6,893 nt of DNA, taken from positions 1-6,893 of the forward strand of contig JAGLQQ010000163.1 of NCBI GenBank assembly GCA_023136735.1, read 5' to 3'. Position 1 is the stretch's first letter; each line of letters begins with the position of its first letter. The stretch is from Candidatus Omnitrophota bacterium (GTDB lineage: Bacteria; Omnitrophota; Gorgyraeia; B26-G9). A program made the translations under genes and the position numbers. Below the pieces are notes generated by a model that did not search any database, had not been told where the DNA came from, and saw only the letters and a program-made list of their open reading frames with translations. Shown in pieces: positions 1 through 6,336 of this stretch.

Positions 1-490
1 TGGTTAAAAGCAAATTTTCGGAAATTATTGCTGTTTTTTATATTATAATTCGAATTTTTCTATTCAACAACCTATTTTGCCTCATTTGTTCTGATTTTTA
101 CCGGATATTTTGCAAAAAACTGTATAATCGGTTCATTCTTAAATAATGTGAATAATTTAACATAACTGTTTATTTTATATAGATAAACGTCAAAAAGCAA
201 AGCTGCATTTCATAAAAAGGCAAAATTGACTGTTAAATGAGCATTAGGAGCGCAGGAACATGCTTTGCGGTTTAATTTATTTATACGCTAATCGATTCCC
301 TTTACCGCAAAATTCGCGAAAGAACCGAATATTTATCACAAAGTTTAAGAAAGAACCAAACAATCTTTGTAATCTTTTAATAATCTGTGTAATCAAGGAA
401 CATTCTTAAATTCAGCCTAACAATTTGCAAATCATCAAGTTATAGAAATTTGTTCACATTAATTAAGAATGCCCCCCAATTTTCTATTTT
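1..490. other. AT-rich intergenic region without a convincing gene
   Basis: No reading frame here resembles a known protein, and I see no tRNA or recognisable riboswitch. The stretch is AT-rich and holds several short repeats. An 11-nt direct repeat (cattcttaaat) lies at 134-144 and 401-411, and part of it is inverted at 463-471. A gaaagaacc repeat lies at 318-326 and 349-357. An 8-bp inverted repeat (tttgcggt / accgcaaa) lies at 264-271 and 304-311. A 49-codon ORF (260-409) has an AGGAG at 246-250 but runs through the repeats and looks accidental. It is probably an upstream untranslated or spacer region, possibly with decayed sequence. Confidence 0.6.
362..394. repeat. Imperfect tandem pair of a 13-nt unit
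   Basis: aatctttgtaatc at 362-374 and aatctgtgtaatc at 382-394 differ at one base and are separated by 7 nt, giving a 20-nt period. Only two copies are present. There is no sign of coding use; the function is unknown. Confidence 0.5.
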
Positions 491-492
491 TC

Positions 493-520
493 TTGACTCA
501 AACTGATGTTGCTATATACT
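493..520 (+). promoter_or_regulatory. Sigma70-type promoter upstream of pabBC
   Basis: TTGACT at 493-498 (5 of 6 to TTGACA) and TATACT at 515-520 (5 of 6 to TATAAT) are separated by 16 nt, and the surroundings are AT-rich. The predicted transcription start is near 527. A 5-bp inverted repeat (ctata-tac-tatag, 512-524) overlaps the -10 box and could be an operator, though it may simply reflect base composition. This is the only good promoter seen before pabBC. A terminator hairpin follows it by roughly 20 nt, so transcription from here would have to pass an attenuation point. Confidence 0.65.
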
Positions 521-548
521 ATAGATAACAAAATCATGTATAGGTCAA

Positions 549-583
549 GGCCACCCAGATTTTTGTTTGGGCGGCCTATTTTT
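549..583 (+). terminator. Intrinsic terminator-like hairpin in the pabBC leader
   Basis: ggccaccca (549-557) pairs with tgggcggcc (568-576) in a 9-position stem with one A·C mismatch and a 10-nt loop, followed at once by TATTTTTT. This is the layout of a rho-independent terminator. It lies between the promoter at 493-520 and the pabBC ATG at 591, so it would give a short RNA of about 57 nt unless read through. It could be an attenuator of pabBC, the end of a tiny independent RNA, or the terminator of an upstream unit, although no upstream gene is visible. An alternative pairing of 540-546 with 573-579 would break its base. Confidence 0.65.
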
Positions 584-590
584 TATAATT

Positions 591-2447
591 ATGACAAAAC
601 AAATTCCGATCTCCACATTATTAAACGCGTTAAATGAATACAAAACTTTTGTTTTTCTTGAGAGCAGCTTAAGCGATAAAGAAAACCGGCAGTCCCTGCT
701 TTTTATCAACCCGCTGAAAGTGTTCTGCTGTTACAAAACATCCGGCATAAAATCCTGCCTGAACAAAATGCAGCAGGAAAAAGAAAAAGGCCATTATCTG
801 GCCGGGTTTCTTTCTTATGAGGCCGGCTATGCCTTTTGCCAAAAGCCGCAAACAGAAAAAAACTACGGCTTCCCCCTGATCTGGATGGGAGTTTTTAAAA
901 AACCGGCCATTTATGACCACGAAAAAGGCTTTTTTCTTAATGCTCCGTTTAGGCTTGAATCCATTAAGCAGGCCAAGGACAGAAAAAGCTGCAAAATTTC
1001 AAACTTAAAGCTCAATATAGGAAAGCAAGAGTACATAAAAAATGTAAACAGGATTAAGAAACTTATCGCGGCTGGTGATACCTATCAGGTTAACTACACA
1101 ACAAAGCTAAATTTTAATATTAAAGGAACAGACCTTGCCTTGTACAAAAAACTAAGGGAAAACCAGCCGGTAGGATATGGAGCATTGATCAAGACTGGTC
1201 CGTTCAGTATTCTCTCATACTCACCTGAATTATTTTTTCGGCAATCAAAAGAAAATATCAGTACGCGGCCAATGAAGGGCACCATGCCAAGAGGAATCAA
1301 TACACAAGACGACATAAAGATACGAAATTTTCTACAAAATGACCCAAAAAACCGCGCGGAAAACATCATGATCGTCGATTTATTACGAAATGACCTGGGC
1401 AAAATTTCAAAAACATCAAGCGTTAGGGCAACCCGCCTCTTCCATGTGGAAAAATACAAAACACTTCTCCAGATGACCTCAACAGTAGAAAGTAAATTAA
1501 AAAAAGGAATCGGCCTGTATGACTTATTCTCCAGCCTGCATCCTAGCGGCTCAATAACCGGAGCGCCGAAAATACGAACCATGGAGATAATCAAGACTCT
1601 TGAGCCGGAAGACAGAAAAATATACACTGGTTCCATTGGATATATCGGCCCTGACAATACCTCTGTTTTTAACGTGGCCATCCGCACCATTTTACTCAAT
1701 GGAGCAAAAGGCGAAATGGGAATAGGGGGGGCAATAACATACAGCTCAAACCCTGAATCAGAATGGGCTGAATGCAAACTAAAGGCAAAGTTTCTTACGC
1801 GCCCTCCCTTTGGGCTAATTGAAACAATGCTGGCATCAAAAAAAGATAAGGTATTTTTACTCGACCTGCATTTAAAGCGTTTGAGAACGTCGGCGAAATT
1901 CTTTTGCTTTGACTGTGATCTAAAAAAAATCCGGACACTCATCGAGAAAGAGCTCCGCACGCTTATTGCGGGGAAAAACTATAAGTTGCGGCTTTTGCTG
2001 AAAACTTCCGGAGATGTTTCTGTTATTGCGGCTGTTATCAAAAGGCACAAACAGCCTGCTGAAGCCTCAAAAATATATATAAGCCCTAACCGATCAAACC
2101 CTGATAATATTTATCTTTATCATAAGACTACTCGCCGAGCCCTTTACAACCGCCAGTTCAATAGATATAAAAAACAGGGCTTTTATGATGTTATTTTTCT
2201 TAATAAAAAAGATGAGGTTTGCGAAGGAGCAATCTCAAATATTTTCCTAAAGAAAAAAGGGCTTTACTATACCCCTCCTGTTTCCTGCGGATTACTGCCC
2301 GGAGTTTTCCGCGAGCATTTCATGAAGACACAGAAAGGAAGAGTAAAAGAAAAGATCCTCAAGCTTGAGGATCTCACAAACGCAGACAATATCTATTGCG
2401 CGAATTCAGTGCGCGGAATGGTTAAGGTTAAATTAGCTCATAGCTGA
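591..2447 (+). CDS. pabB: Fused aminodeoxychorismate synthase component I / 4-amino-4-deoxychorismate lyase (PabB-PabC)
   Basis: This cytosolic fusion should make p-aminobenzoate for folate: the PabB part aminates chorismate to 4-amino-4-deoxychorismate and the PabC part releases pABA and pyruvate. From the ATG at 591 it is 618 aa. Residues about 1-405 are a chorismate-binding domain with YQVNY, SPELFF, TRPMKGTMPRG, VDLLRND, HPSGSITGAPK and GAITYSSNPESEW. The Lys of PMKGT (K229) is the PabB-type residue; anthranilate synthase TrpE has Ala there. Residues about 406-618 are a class IV aminotransferase-fold PLP domain with FGLIETM, HKTTRR (likely PLP lysine K512), EGAISNIF, GLLPGV and CANSVRGMVKV. 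An in-frame TTG at 567 would add 8 residues but sits inside the terminator stem, and homology starts after the ATG. Neither start has a Shine-Dalgarno sequence. The glutaminase partner PabA is not in the window. Transcription probably starts near 527. The frame is clean. Confidence 0.95.
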   Translation: MTKQIPISTLLNALNEYKTFVFLESSLSDKENRQSLLFINPLKVFCCYKTSGIKSCLNKMQQEKEKGHYLAGFLSYEAGYAFCQKPQTEKNYGFPLIWMGVFKKPAIYDHEKGFFLNAPFRLESIKQAKDRKSCKISNLKLNIGKQEYIKNVNRIKKLIAAGDTYQVNYTTKLNFNIKGTDLALYKKLRENQPVGYGALIKTGPFSILSYSPELFFRQSKENISTRPMKGTMPRGINTQDDIKIRNFLQNDPKNRAENIMIVDLLRNDLGKISKTSSVRATRLFHVEKYKTLLQMTSTVESKLKKGIGLYDLFSSLHPSGSITGAPKIRTMEIIKTLEPEDRKIYTGSIGYIGPDNTSVFNVAIRTILLNGAKGEMGIGGAITYSSNPESEWAECKLKAKFLTRPPFGLIETMLASKKDKVFLLDLHLKRLRTSAKFFCFDCDLKKIRTLIEKELRTLIAGKNYKLRLLLKTSGDVSVIAAVIKRHKQPAEASKIYISPNRSNPDNIYLYHKTTRRALYNRQFNRYKKQGFYDVIFLNKKDEVCEGAISNIFLKKKGLYYTPPVSCGLLPGVFREHFMKTQKGRVKEKILKLEDLTNADNIYCANSVRGMVKVKLAHS

Positions 2448-2526
2448 TAGTTTTTAATCTTTGACTTTTCCTGCTCATTACTCCCTTTTCTGTCAACCTA
2501 TTTCAGGATAGTACACTTTTTACTTA

Positions 2527-2913
2527 CTACGCCTGTTTAACCTGAAAGCAATGCACTCCTATTTCTTTATTATCAATATAAAATTTAATCGCATATTCCC
2601 CGACAATATCATAGCGGATATTAACAAACTGACCGATAAACCCAAAGTTATGCTGGGGGTCTACTTTAACATCTTGAGAAATGCTCGCCAATTGTTTCTG
2701 CGACGCATCATTTAAAACAAGTTTGCATGTGAATTTATCAGCATTATTCACACCTGATATATTCGTTACGATAAACATAAGAGGATGATGCGTCGGGAAT
2801 GTCCGCACATTTATATTTTCAAAAATCCCCGCCATGCTTAGTTTCCCCTCACGGCTAACAGAAGCATAATCACATAAAAAAGAAAATCTTAATTTTGCAT
2901 CTAATACACTCAT
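2527..2913 (-). CDS. DUF6941-like protein of unknown function
   Basis: A 128-aa soluble protein with no signal peptide or membrane segment. It alternates hydrophobic and polar residues like a small beta-sandwich. The features that suggest DUF6941 are an N-terminal strand followed by EGKLSMAGIFENI (about 22-34), FPTHHPLMFIV (39-49), a middle strand ending in LNDASQKQL (67-75), and a late GEYAIKFYIDNKEIG (105-119). No biochemical role is known to me for that family, and no catalytic motif is evident. I chose the ATG at 2911-2913 because gagg lies about 6 nt upstream; ATGs further upstream (2925, 2955) lack a well-placed ribosome site and add residues outside the conserved part. It is the last gene of a leftward operon, 64 nt after the PilZ gene, and converges on pabBC with 79 nt between the two stop codons and no clear terminator. 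The family assignment is from memory of its pattern and is moderately sure. Confidence 0.8.
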   Translation of the reverse strand: MSVLDAKLRFSFLCDYASVSREGKLSMAGIFENINVRTFPTHHPLMFIVTNISGVNNADKFTCKLVLNDASQKQLASISQDVKVDPQHNFGFIGQFVNIRYDIVGEYAIKFYIDNKEIGVHCFQVKQA

Positions 2914-2977
2914 TTTTATCCTCATTCTTTCAGGTATTCGTTGAGAGCTTATCAAATATAAAACACAACTCGAACCG

Positions 2978-3361
2978 CTAACTCTTTACCTTTACGTCAT
3001 GGGCTTTTCTGCGACACTCAAAAACGTAACGCGTAATTACGTTTTTTACTTCAGGAGATGTTTTTGCAAATTTAAATCTTGTTTCAAATAACTTTTCTTC
3101 TCCACTGTCTCCCACAACTCCAATGAGATCAGATCTCACTGCCTCTGCTTCCGCTTTTATAATATCCTTTGTGTGCGGTAAAGTAATGGACAACTGCATT
3201 CTTTGCGCTTTTGGCAGGGGGTGGTTCAAATAAACCTTAATGCCTCCCGCACTTATATCACGCGTTTTTGTCCTAATAATCGTTGTCGTCCCTGAAGTAT
3301 TGGATACAAATTCCACCTCAACAAGATCGTCGATCCTTTTATATACCCTTTTCTGTGTCAT
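2978..3361 (-). CDS. PilZ-domain protein, predicted c-di-GMP binding
   Basis: A single-domain cytosolic protein of 127 aa. The PilZ signature is complete: an RxxxR at R5-V-Y-K-R9 and a D/NxSxxG at D35-I-S37-A-G-G40, about 26 residues apart. These are the two loops that grip the c-di-GMP dimer. Hydrophobic strands follow (IKVYL, MQLSITL, IIKAEAEAV, ETRFKFA), then a C-terminal helix rich in basic residues (about 103-127). No output domain is attached, so it likely acts by protein contact in motility, adhesion or secretion control; the target cannot be read from the sequence. The start ATG has ggaagga about 7 nt upstream. It begins 2 nt after the DJ-1-family stop codon, so the two are almost certainly co-transcribed. 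Confidence 0.93.
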   Translation of the reverse strand: MTQKRVYKRIDDLVEVEFVSNTSGTTTIIRTKTRDISAGGIKVYLNHPLPKAQRMQLSITLPHTKDIIKAEAEAVRSDLIGVVGDSGEEKLFETRFKFAKTSPEVKNVITRYVFECRRKAHDVKVKS

Positions 3362-3363
3362 TT

Positions 3364-3933
3364 TTAATCCTTCCTATTGATTCCAATTAAAGCCTTTTCC
3401 ATAACCTCTTCTGCCATCTGAGCCCCGCAAAGAACCTCGACCACTTTAAGAGCAAATTCAAAAACCGTACCAGGCCCTCTGCTTGTAATAATATTACCGT
3501 CAATAACTACTGCGTCTTCGCAGCGCAGCACCTGATCACTAAATAATTTTTCAAAAGACGGATAACATGTCGCTTTCTTGCCTTCAAGAATACCGGCTTG
3601 CGCAAGTACACATGCCGGGCTCGCGCAAATAGCCGCGATAATCTTATGCTGATGCGCGCATTCTTGAAGCATATCATTTACAACCTCCGAAGCAGCAAGA
3701 TTTTTGGCCCCTTTTTCTCCTCCGGGCAGTAAAAACGCATCCGGGATAATCTCAAGATCCTTTAAGAACACATCCGCTTGAATAGTAATATGTCGGAAAC
3801 CTCGGACTAATAAATCACTGCTTATAGACGCGCTTATTGCATTTAAACCTGCTCTGCGCAAAATATCTATACTTATTACAGCCTCCATCTCCTCAAAACC
3901 GTCCGCCAATGCGACAACAACGCTTTTACTCAT
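3364..3933 (-). CDS. DJ-1/PfpI family protein (YajL/DJ-1 type)
   Basis: A 189-aa flavodoxin-like alpha/beta protein of the usual length for the DJ-1/YajL branch. ADGFEEMEA near the N-terminus holds the conserved acidic residue (E17) that hydrogen-bonds the reactive cysteine. AAICASPA (about 100-107) is the nucleophile elbow with C103. TSRGPGTVFEFAL near the C-terminus matches the DJ-1 signature. Human DJ-1 has a histidine (H126) where this protein appears to have tyrosine in ATCYPSFEKL (Y124), a change I recall as common in bacterial members. Proposed roles for the family include redox sensing, protein protection and glyoxalase- or deglycase-like chemistry; the last is debated and none is proven here. 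The start ATG has ggaggg about 10 nt upstream. It is the first gene of the operon, behind the promoter at 3971-3999. Confidence 0.93.
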   Translation of the reverse strand: MSKSVVVALADGFEEMEAVISIDILRRAGLNAISASISSDLLVRGFRHITIQADVFLKDLEIIPDAFLLPGGEKGAKNLAASEVVNDMLQECAHQHKIIAAICASPACVLAQAGILEGKKATCYPSFEKLFSDQVLRCEDAVVIDGNIITSRGPGTVFEFALKVVEVLCGAQMAEEVMEKALIGINRKD

Positions 3934-3970
3934 AACGCAATTTCCCTCCGCGAATCAAATTCCAGTTTAT

Positions 3971-3999
3971 ATTATATGCTTATTGTACTCTTTTATGAA
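3971..3999 (-). promoter_or_regulatory. Sigma70-type promoter of the DJ-1/PilZ/DUF6941 operon
   Basis: Read leftward, TTCATA (3994-3999; 4 of 6 to TTGACA) and a perfect TATAAT (3971-3976) are separated by exactly 17 nt. The predicted start is near 3964, giving a 5' leader of about 30 nt that carries the ggaggg ribosome site of the first gene. No operator or attenuator is evident. Its position just before the operon and after the cbiH relic supports a transcription unit independent of the decayed genes. Confidence 0.65.
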
Positions 4000-4081
4000 A
4001 TTTTTTCAAATGCAAAAAAGAAACAGCAGTCATATGCTAATATACAACCCGCGAAATTATGTTTGGGGGTTTTCATTGATT

Positions 4082-4819
4082 TCATTGCAAAGGGGGACAA
4101 AACGATAAATACCCCCTCGGAGTAACCATCATCTGATTTTTCACAAATGTTTTTGAATTACCAATGATTATTGTAGTAAACATATCTATCTATCGTAATT
4201 AAGCATGTTATCTAATATTGTTATTTTATTGTTCTATACGCGTTTCTGACAATGCCAACCGGAGGATTCGGAGATTTATACTGCATTAATATCTTCCGGG
4301 CATCATTGAGAAGTTCTTTTCGTTTATTACTTTTTGGATTATATAAAATAATAACAAAATCGCCTTGAGCCAAGAGAGAAATCCTTTTTTAATTAAATCC
4401 TTATCAGTAAGAAGAGCACTTAACGAAAAGATAGCGCAATCATGAGATATAGGCGCGCCTAATAAGCTGGCACAAGAACACATCACAGGTATGCCGGGAA
4501 TAACTTCAATTGTGATTTTGCTGCTTTGAGAATCAAGAGCTTCGTATACAGCTGCGGACATGCCATATACCTCGGAATCTCCGCTTGAGACAATACAAAC
4601 TATTTTACCGGCAACAGCTTGATCAATCGCGTATCTTGCCCTTTTTATATCTTCTTTCATCCCAAAGGCAACTGCTTCCTTCTCACCTATCAATTTTTAA
4701 TCAAATCCAAATAACATTTGTATCCAACAATGATATCAACTTTTTTTATTACTCTTCGGGCATTAATGGATAATAGAAGCTGCGTCCCGGGTCCTATGCC
4801 AACAACCCTTAATTTTCAG
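4082..4819 (-). pseudogene. cbiH: Decayed cbiH (cobalt-precorrin-3B C17-methyltransferase)
   Basis: Recognisable CbiH/CobJ pieces follow one another in the right order but in different frames. VVGIGPG through VGYKCYLDLIKN lies at 4693-4806. LIGEKEAVAFGM, VSSGDSEVYGM, VIPGIPVM and LLGAPISHD lie at 4391-4693. LLAQGDFVIILYNPKS and PPVGIVRNAYR lie at 4224-4384. IDMFTTIIIGNSKTF and MVTPRGY lie at 4082-4189. The junctions show an apparent extra G near 4807-4809 after a possible start, a lost base near 4691-4695, a lost base in the T6 run at 4385-4390, and a stop (4221-4223) plus indels in the degraded 4190-4223 stretch. The whole relic spans about 246 codons, close to the family's full length, so decay is by small lesions. 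The intact enzyme would methylate C17 and contract the corrin ring in anaerobic B12 synthesis. No other cbi gene is present. It cannot yield a functional protein as read. Confidence 0.85.
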
Positions 4820-5068
4820 GATATCATCTTCCCGCACACCATTCTTTTTTAATTCCTGACTTAACAGCGCACTTTCTTCTTTAAAAATATGTTCCTGAGA
4901 GACATACTCATACTTCATCTGCGAGGCAATCTGCTGGGAATCATTAAGAACTTTATTCACCAGATTAGATAAAAATGCCTATGGACCGCCTGCTACTCTT
5001 GGCTTTTTCTCTAGTTCGGCTTCTAATTTTTTAAACAATTCGTCGATAGAAATATTTAATCGGATTAT
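4811..5068 (-). pseudogene. clpB: Remnant of the ClpB N-terminal domain
   Basis: One frame reads VIIRLNISIDELFKKLEAEL, KKPRVAGGP, a TAG stop at 4979-4981, then AFLSN, NKVLNDSQQIA, EYVSQEHIF, KEESALLSQELKKNG and VREDDILK. This matches the second half of the ClpB N-domain: the EYVS.EH segment and the linker with P.V.G before it. About four residues (LALL-like) seem deleted after EYVSQEHIF. The first N-domain repeat and both ATPase modules (no Walker A, no middle coiled coil) are absent. The segment 4763-4960 remains open from a GTG but has no function as read. It begins at the MFS stop codon and ends at the cbiH start region, so it looks like a relic trapped by a deletion or rearrangement. An intact clpB, if present, is elsewhere. 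Confidence 0.72.
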
Positions 5069-6258
5069 TACCCGCAACTCCGACAATTTTCATCAACCTT
5101 GGGAATACAAAAAACCAGCGGCAACCCCAGAAAAGAGCAGATCCTCGAAATAAGAAAAGCTTTTTCCATACCAAACATGTCGGCAAGCTTTCCGAAAAAC
5201 AACACAATAAATGAACTTAAAAGAAAATTTATGGTCATATATATTCCATTGGCAATCGAAGGATATTTAAAATTCTTTTCCTGGATCAAGGCCAGTACCA
5301 CAGAGGTACTGGAAAATGAAATCAATCCCAGTAATATCACTACAGGAATAAAGGCCTGTTTGACCCCTATCAAAAAAAGCAGCATTGCCAAAGGAGAGCA
5401 AAAACTGACAATAATCAACAACCGTCTTCTTCCTATGATATCTGATATTGTACCGCTGAGCAATACCCCTATTATTGCCGCCGCCTGAAGAATAGAAAGC
5501 GCTCCTCCCGCCATCAACAGACTATATCCCTTAAAACTCAAATATGTAGGTAAAAAAGCGGCTATTACAGAAGCGGTAAATGATTTGATCAAAAGGATTC
5601 CCAAAAGGGCGAAAATTAGCATTTTCCCCTGTTTCAGGGTTTTTGTGATCGATTTTTTGAAATTATATTTTTTGGATCTATGCCGGGGGATTTTTTCATC
5701 TTTTAATTTTAATAATAAAACAATCGATATAACTATACCCAAAGGCATTAATCTGTATATCCCCGCGAAACCCCAGAGACTTATCGCGCCTACGACAATG
5801 ATCGGACCGATCGCTCTCGAGAACTCACCGCCAATCTGAAAACAGCTCATACTCATTCCCAATTTCCGGTCTGAAATTCTTTTAAGTATAACCGGCGCGG
5901 GAACATGAAAAAAAGAAGAACTCAATCCGGCAACAATAAGCAGTATTACGATGCTCCAATAATTGGGAGCTTTGCCAATCAGACTCATCGCAATCGCGGT
6001 GATCGCCGGAGCCAGAGCCACAAAATATTTCAATCCTACTACATCGGCAATATGCCCGATAAAAGGGTTAAATATACTGGGAATCCGCATCGCCAGTCTG
6101 AGAAAAGCGGCAAGCGTATATGTCAATGAAAATTTTTCAATCAATAACGGAAGCACCGGAGACAAAAAACCTGTATAAATATCATGGACCAAATGCCCCG
6201 CTGAAAGCAAATATACCTTTAATTTTTTCGGCGTTATCAATCGTTCCAAATTCACCAT
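5068..6258 (-). CDS. MFS transporter, fosmidomycin-resistance (Fsr)-like
   Basis: An integral inner-membrane carrier of 396 aa with about 12 hydrophobic segments and a basic central loop (KLKDEKIPRHRSKKYNFKK, about 184-202) between the two six-helix halves, as expected for the Major Facilitator Superfamily. The loop motifs are GHIADVVGLKY (68-78) in the first half and GTISDIIGRRR (269-279) in the second. GHLVHDIYTGFLSPVLPLL (21-39), RIPSIFNPFIG, FFHVPAPV and QIGGEFSRAIGP resemble the Fsr group of drug:proton antiporters; the true substrate cannot be told. The start ATG has aaagg about 7 nt upstream. It lies between broken genes (SNF2 tail upstream, ClpB and cbiH relics downstream) yet has no lesion, suggesting it is under selection. 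A 7-bp inverted repeat (6286-6313) precedes it. Confidence 0.9.
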   Translation of the reverse strand: MVNLERLITPKKLKVYLLSAGHLVHDIYTGFLSPVLPLLIEKFSLTYTLAAFLRLAMRIPSIFNPFIGHIADVVGLKYFVALAPAITAIAMSLIGKAPNYWSIVILLIVAGLSSSFFHVPAPVILKRISDRKLGMSMSCFQIGGEFSRAIGPIIVVGAISLWGFAGIYRLMPLGIVISIVLLLKLKDEKIPRHRSKKYNFKKSITKTLKQGKMLIFALLGILLIKSFTASVIAAFLPTYLSFKGYSLLMAGGALSILQAAAIIGVLLSGTISDIIGRRRLLIIVSFCSPLAMLLFLIGVKQAFIPVVILLGLISFSSTSVVLALIQEKNFKYPSIANGIYMTINFLLSSFIVLFFGKLADMFGMEKAFLISRICSFLGLPLVFCIPKVDENCRSCG

Positions 6259-6285
6259 TCTAAACCTTTTGTTCAGTTGCCAATG

Positions 6286-6313
6286 TCAAACCATTTCACA
6301 TTTCGAGGTTTGA
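6286..6313. repeat. Inverted repeat upstream of the MFS gene
   Basis: tcaaacc (6286-6292) and ggtttga (6307-6313) are perfect 7-bp arms with a 14-nt spacer, centred about 40 nt upstream of the MFS start codon. A TTGACA on the minus strand (6284-6289) overlaps one arm but has no good -10 partner. The repeat could be an operator or a weak hairpin. There is no T-run, so it is not an intrinsic terminator. Confidence 0.4.
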
Positions 6314-6336
6314 GTCCGTTATTTTCCGCGATAATT

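Noticed and set aside
567..590. TTG start at 567 adding 8 residues to PabBC
   Set aside because: It lies in the terminator hairpin, has no ribosome site, and the added residues are not part of the conserved protein.
1094..1960. Long minus-strand open frame (288 codons) opposite pabBC
   Set aside because: It is a shadow of a certain gene with full PabB motifs on the other strand, and its translation resembles no protein family.
2434..2460. Terminator at the end of pabBC
   Set aside because: Only a 4-bp self-complementary stem before a T5 run, too weak to support.
4048..4077. aaccc/gggtt inverted repeat as a terminator of the cbiH relic
   Set aside because: Only 5 bp with a 16-nt or longer loop and no proper T-run on the minus strand.
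4450..4461. 12-bp palindrome taggcgcgccta
   Set aside because: It falls on codons for the conserved LGAP motif of CbiH and is explained by coding.
4286..4693. 135-codon minus-strand ORF as an intact short methyltransferase
   Set aside because: It contains only the middle of CbiH; the conserved N- and C-terminal parts lie in other frames on both sides, and its own last 28 residues are frameshifted.
4763..4960. 65-codon minus-strand ORF as a real small gene
   Set aside because: It continues in frame upstream through a stop into further ClpB-like sequence and ends out of frame inside cbiH, so it is part of the relics.
6257..6289. TTGACA (6284-6289, minus) with TAGAAT as the MFS promoter
   Set aside because: The spacing is 21 nt and the -10 would overlap the start codon.
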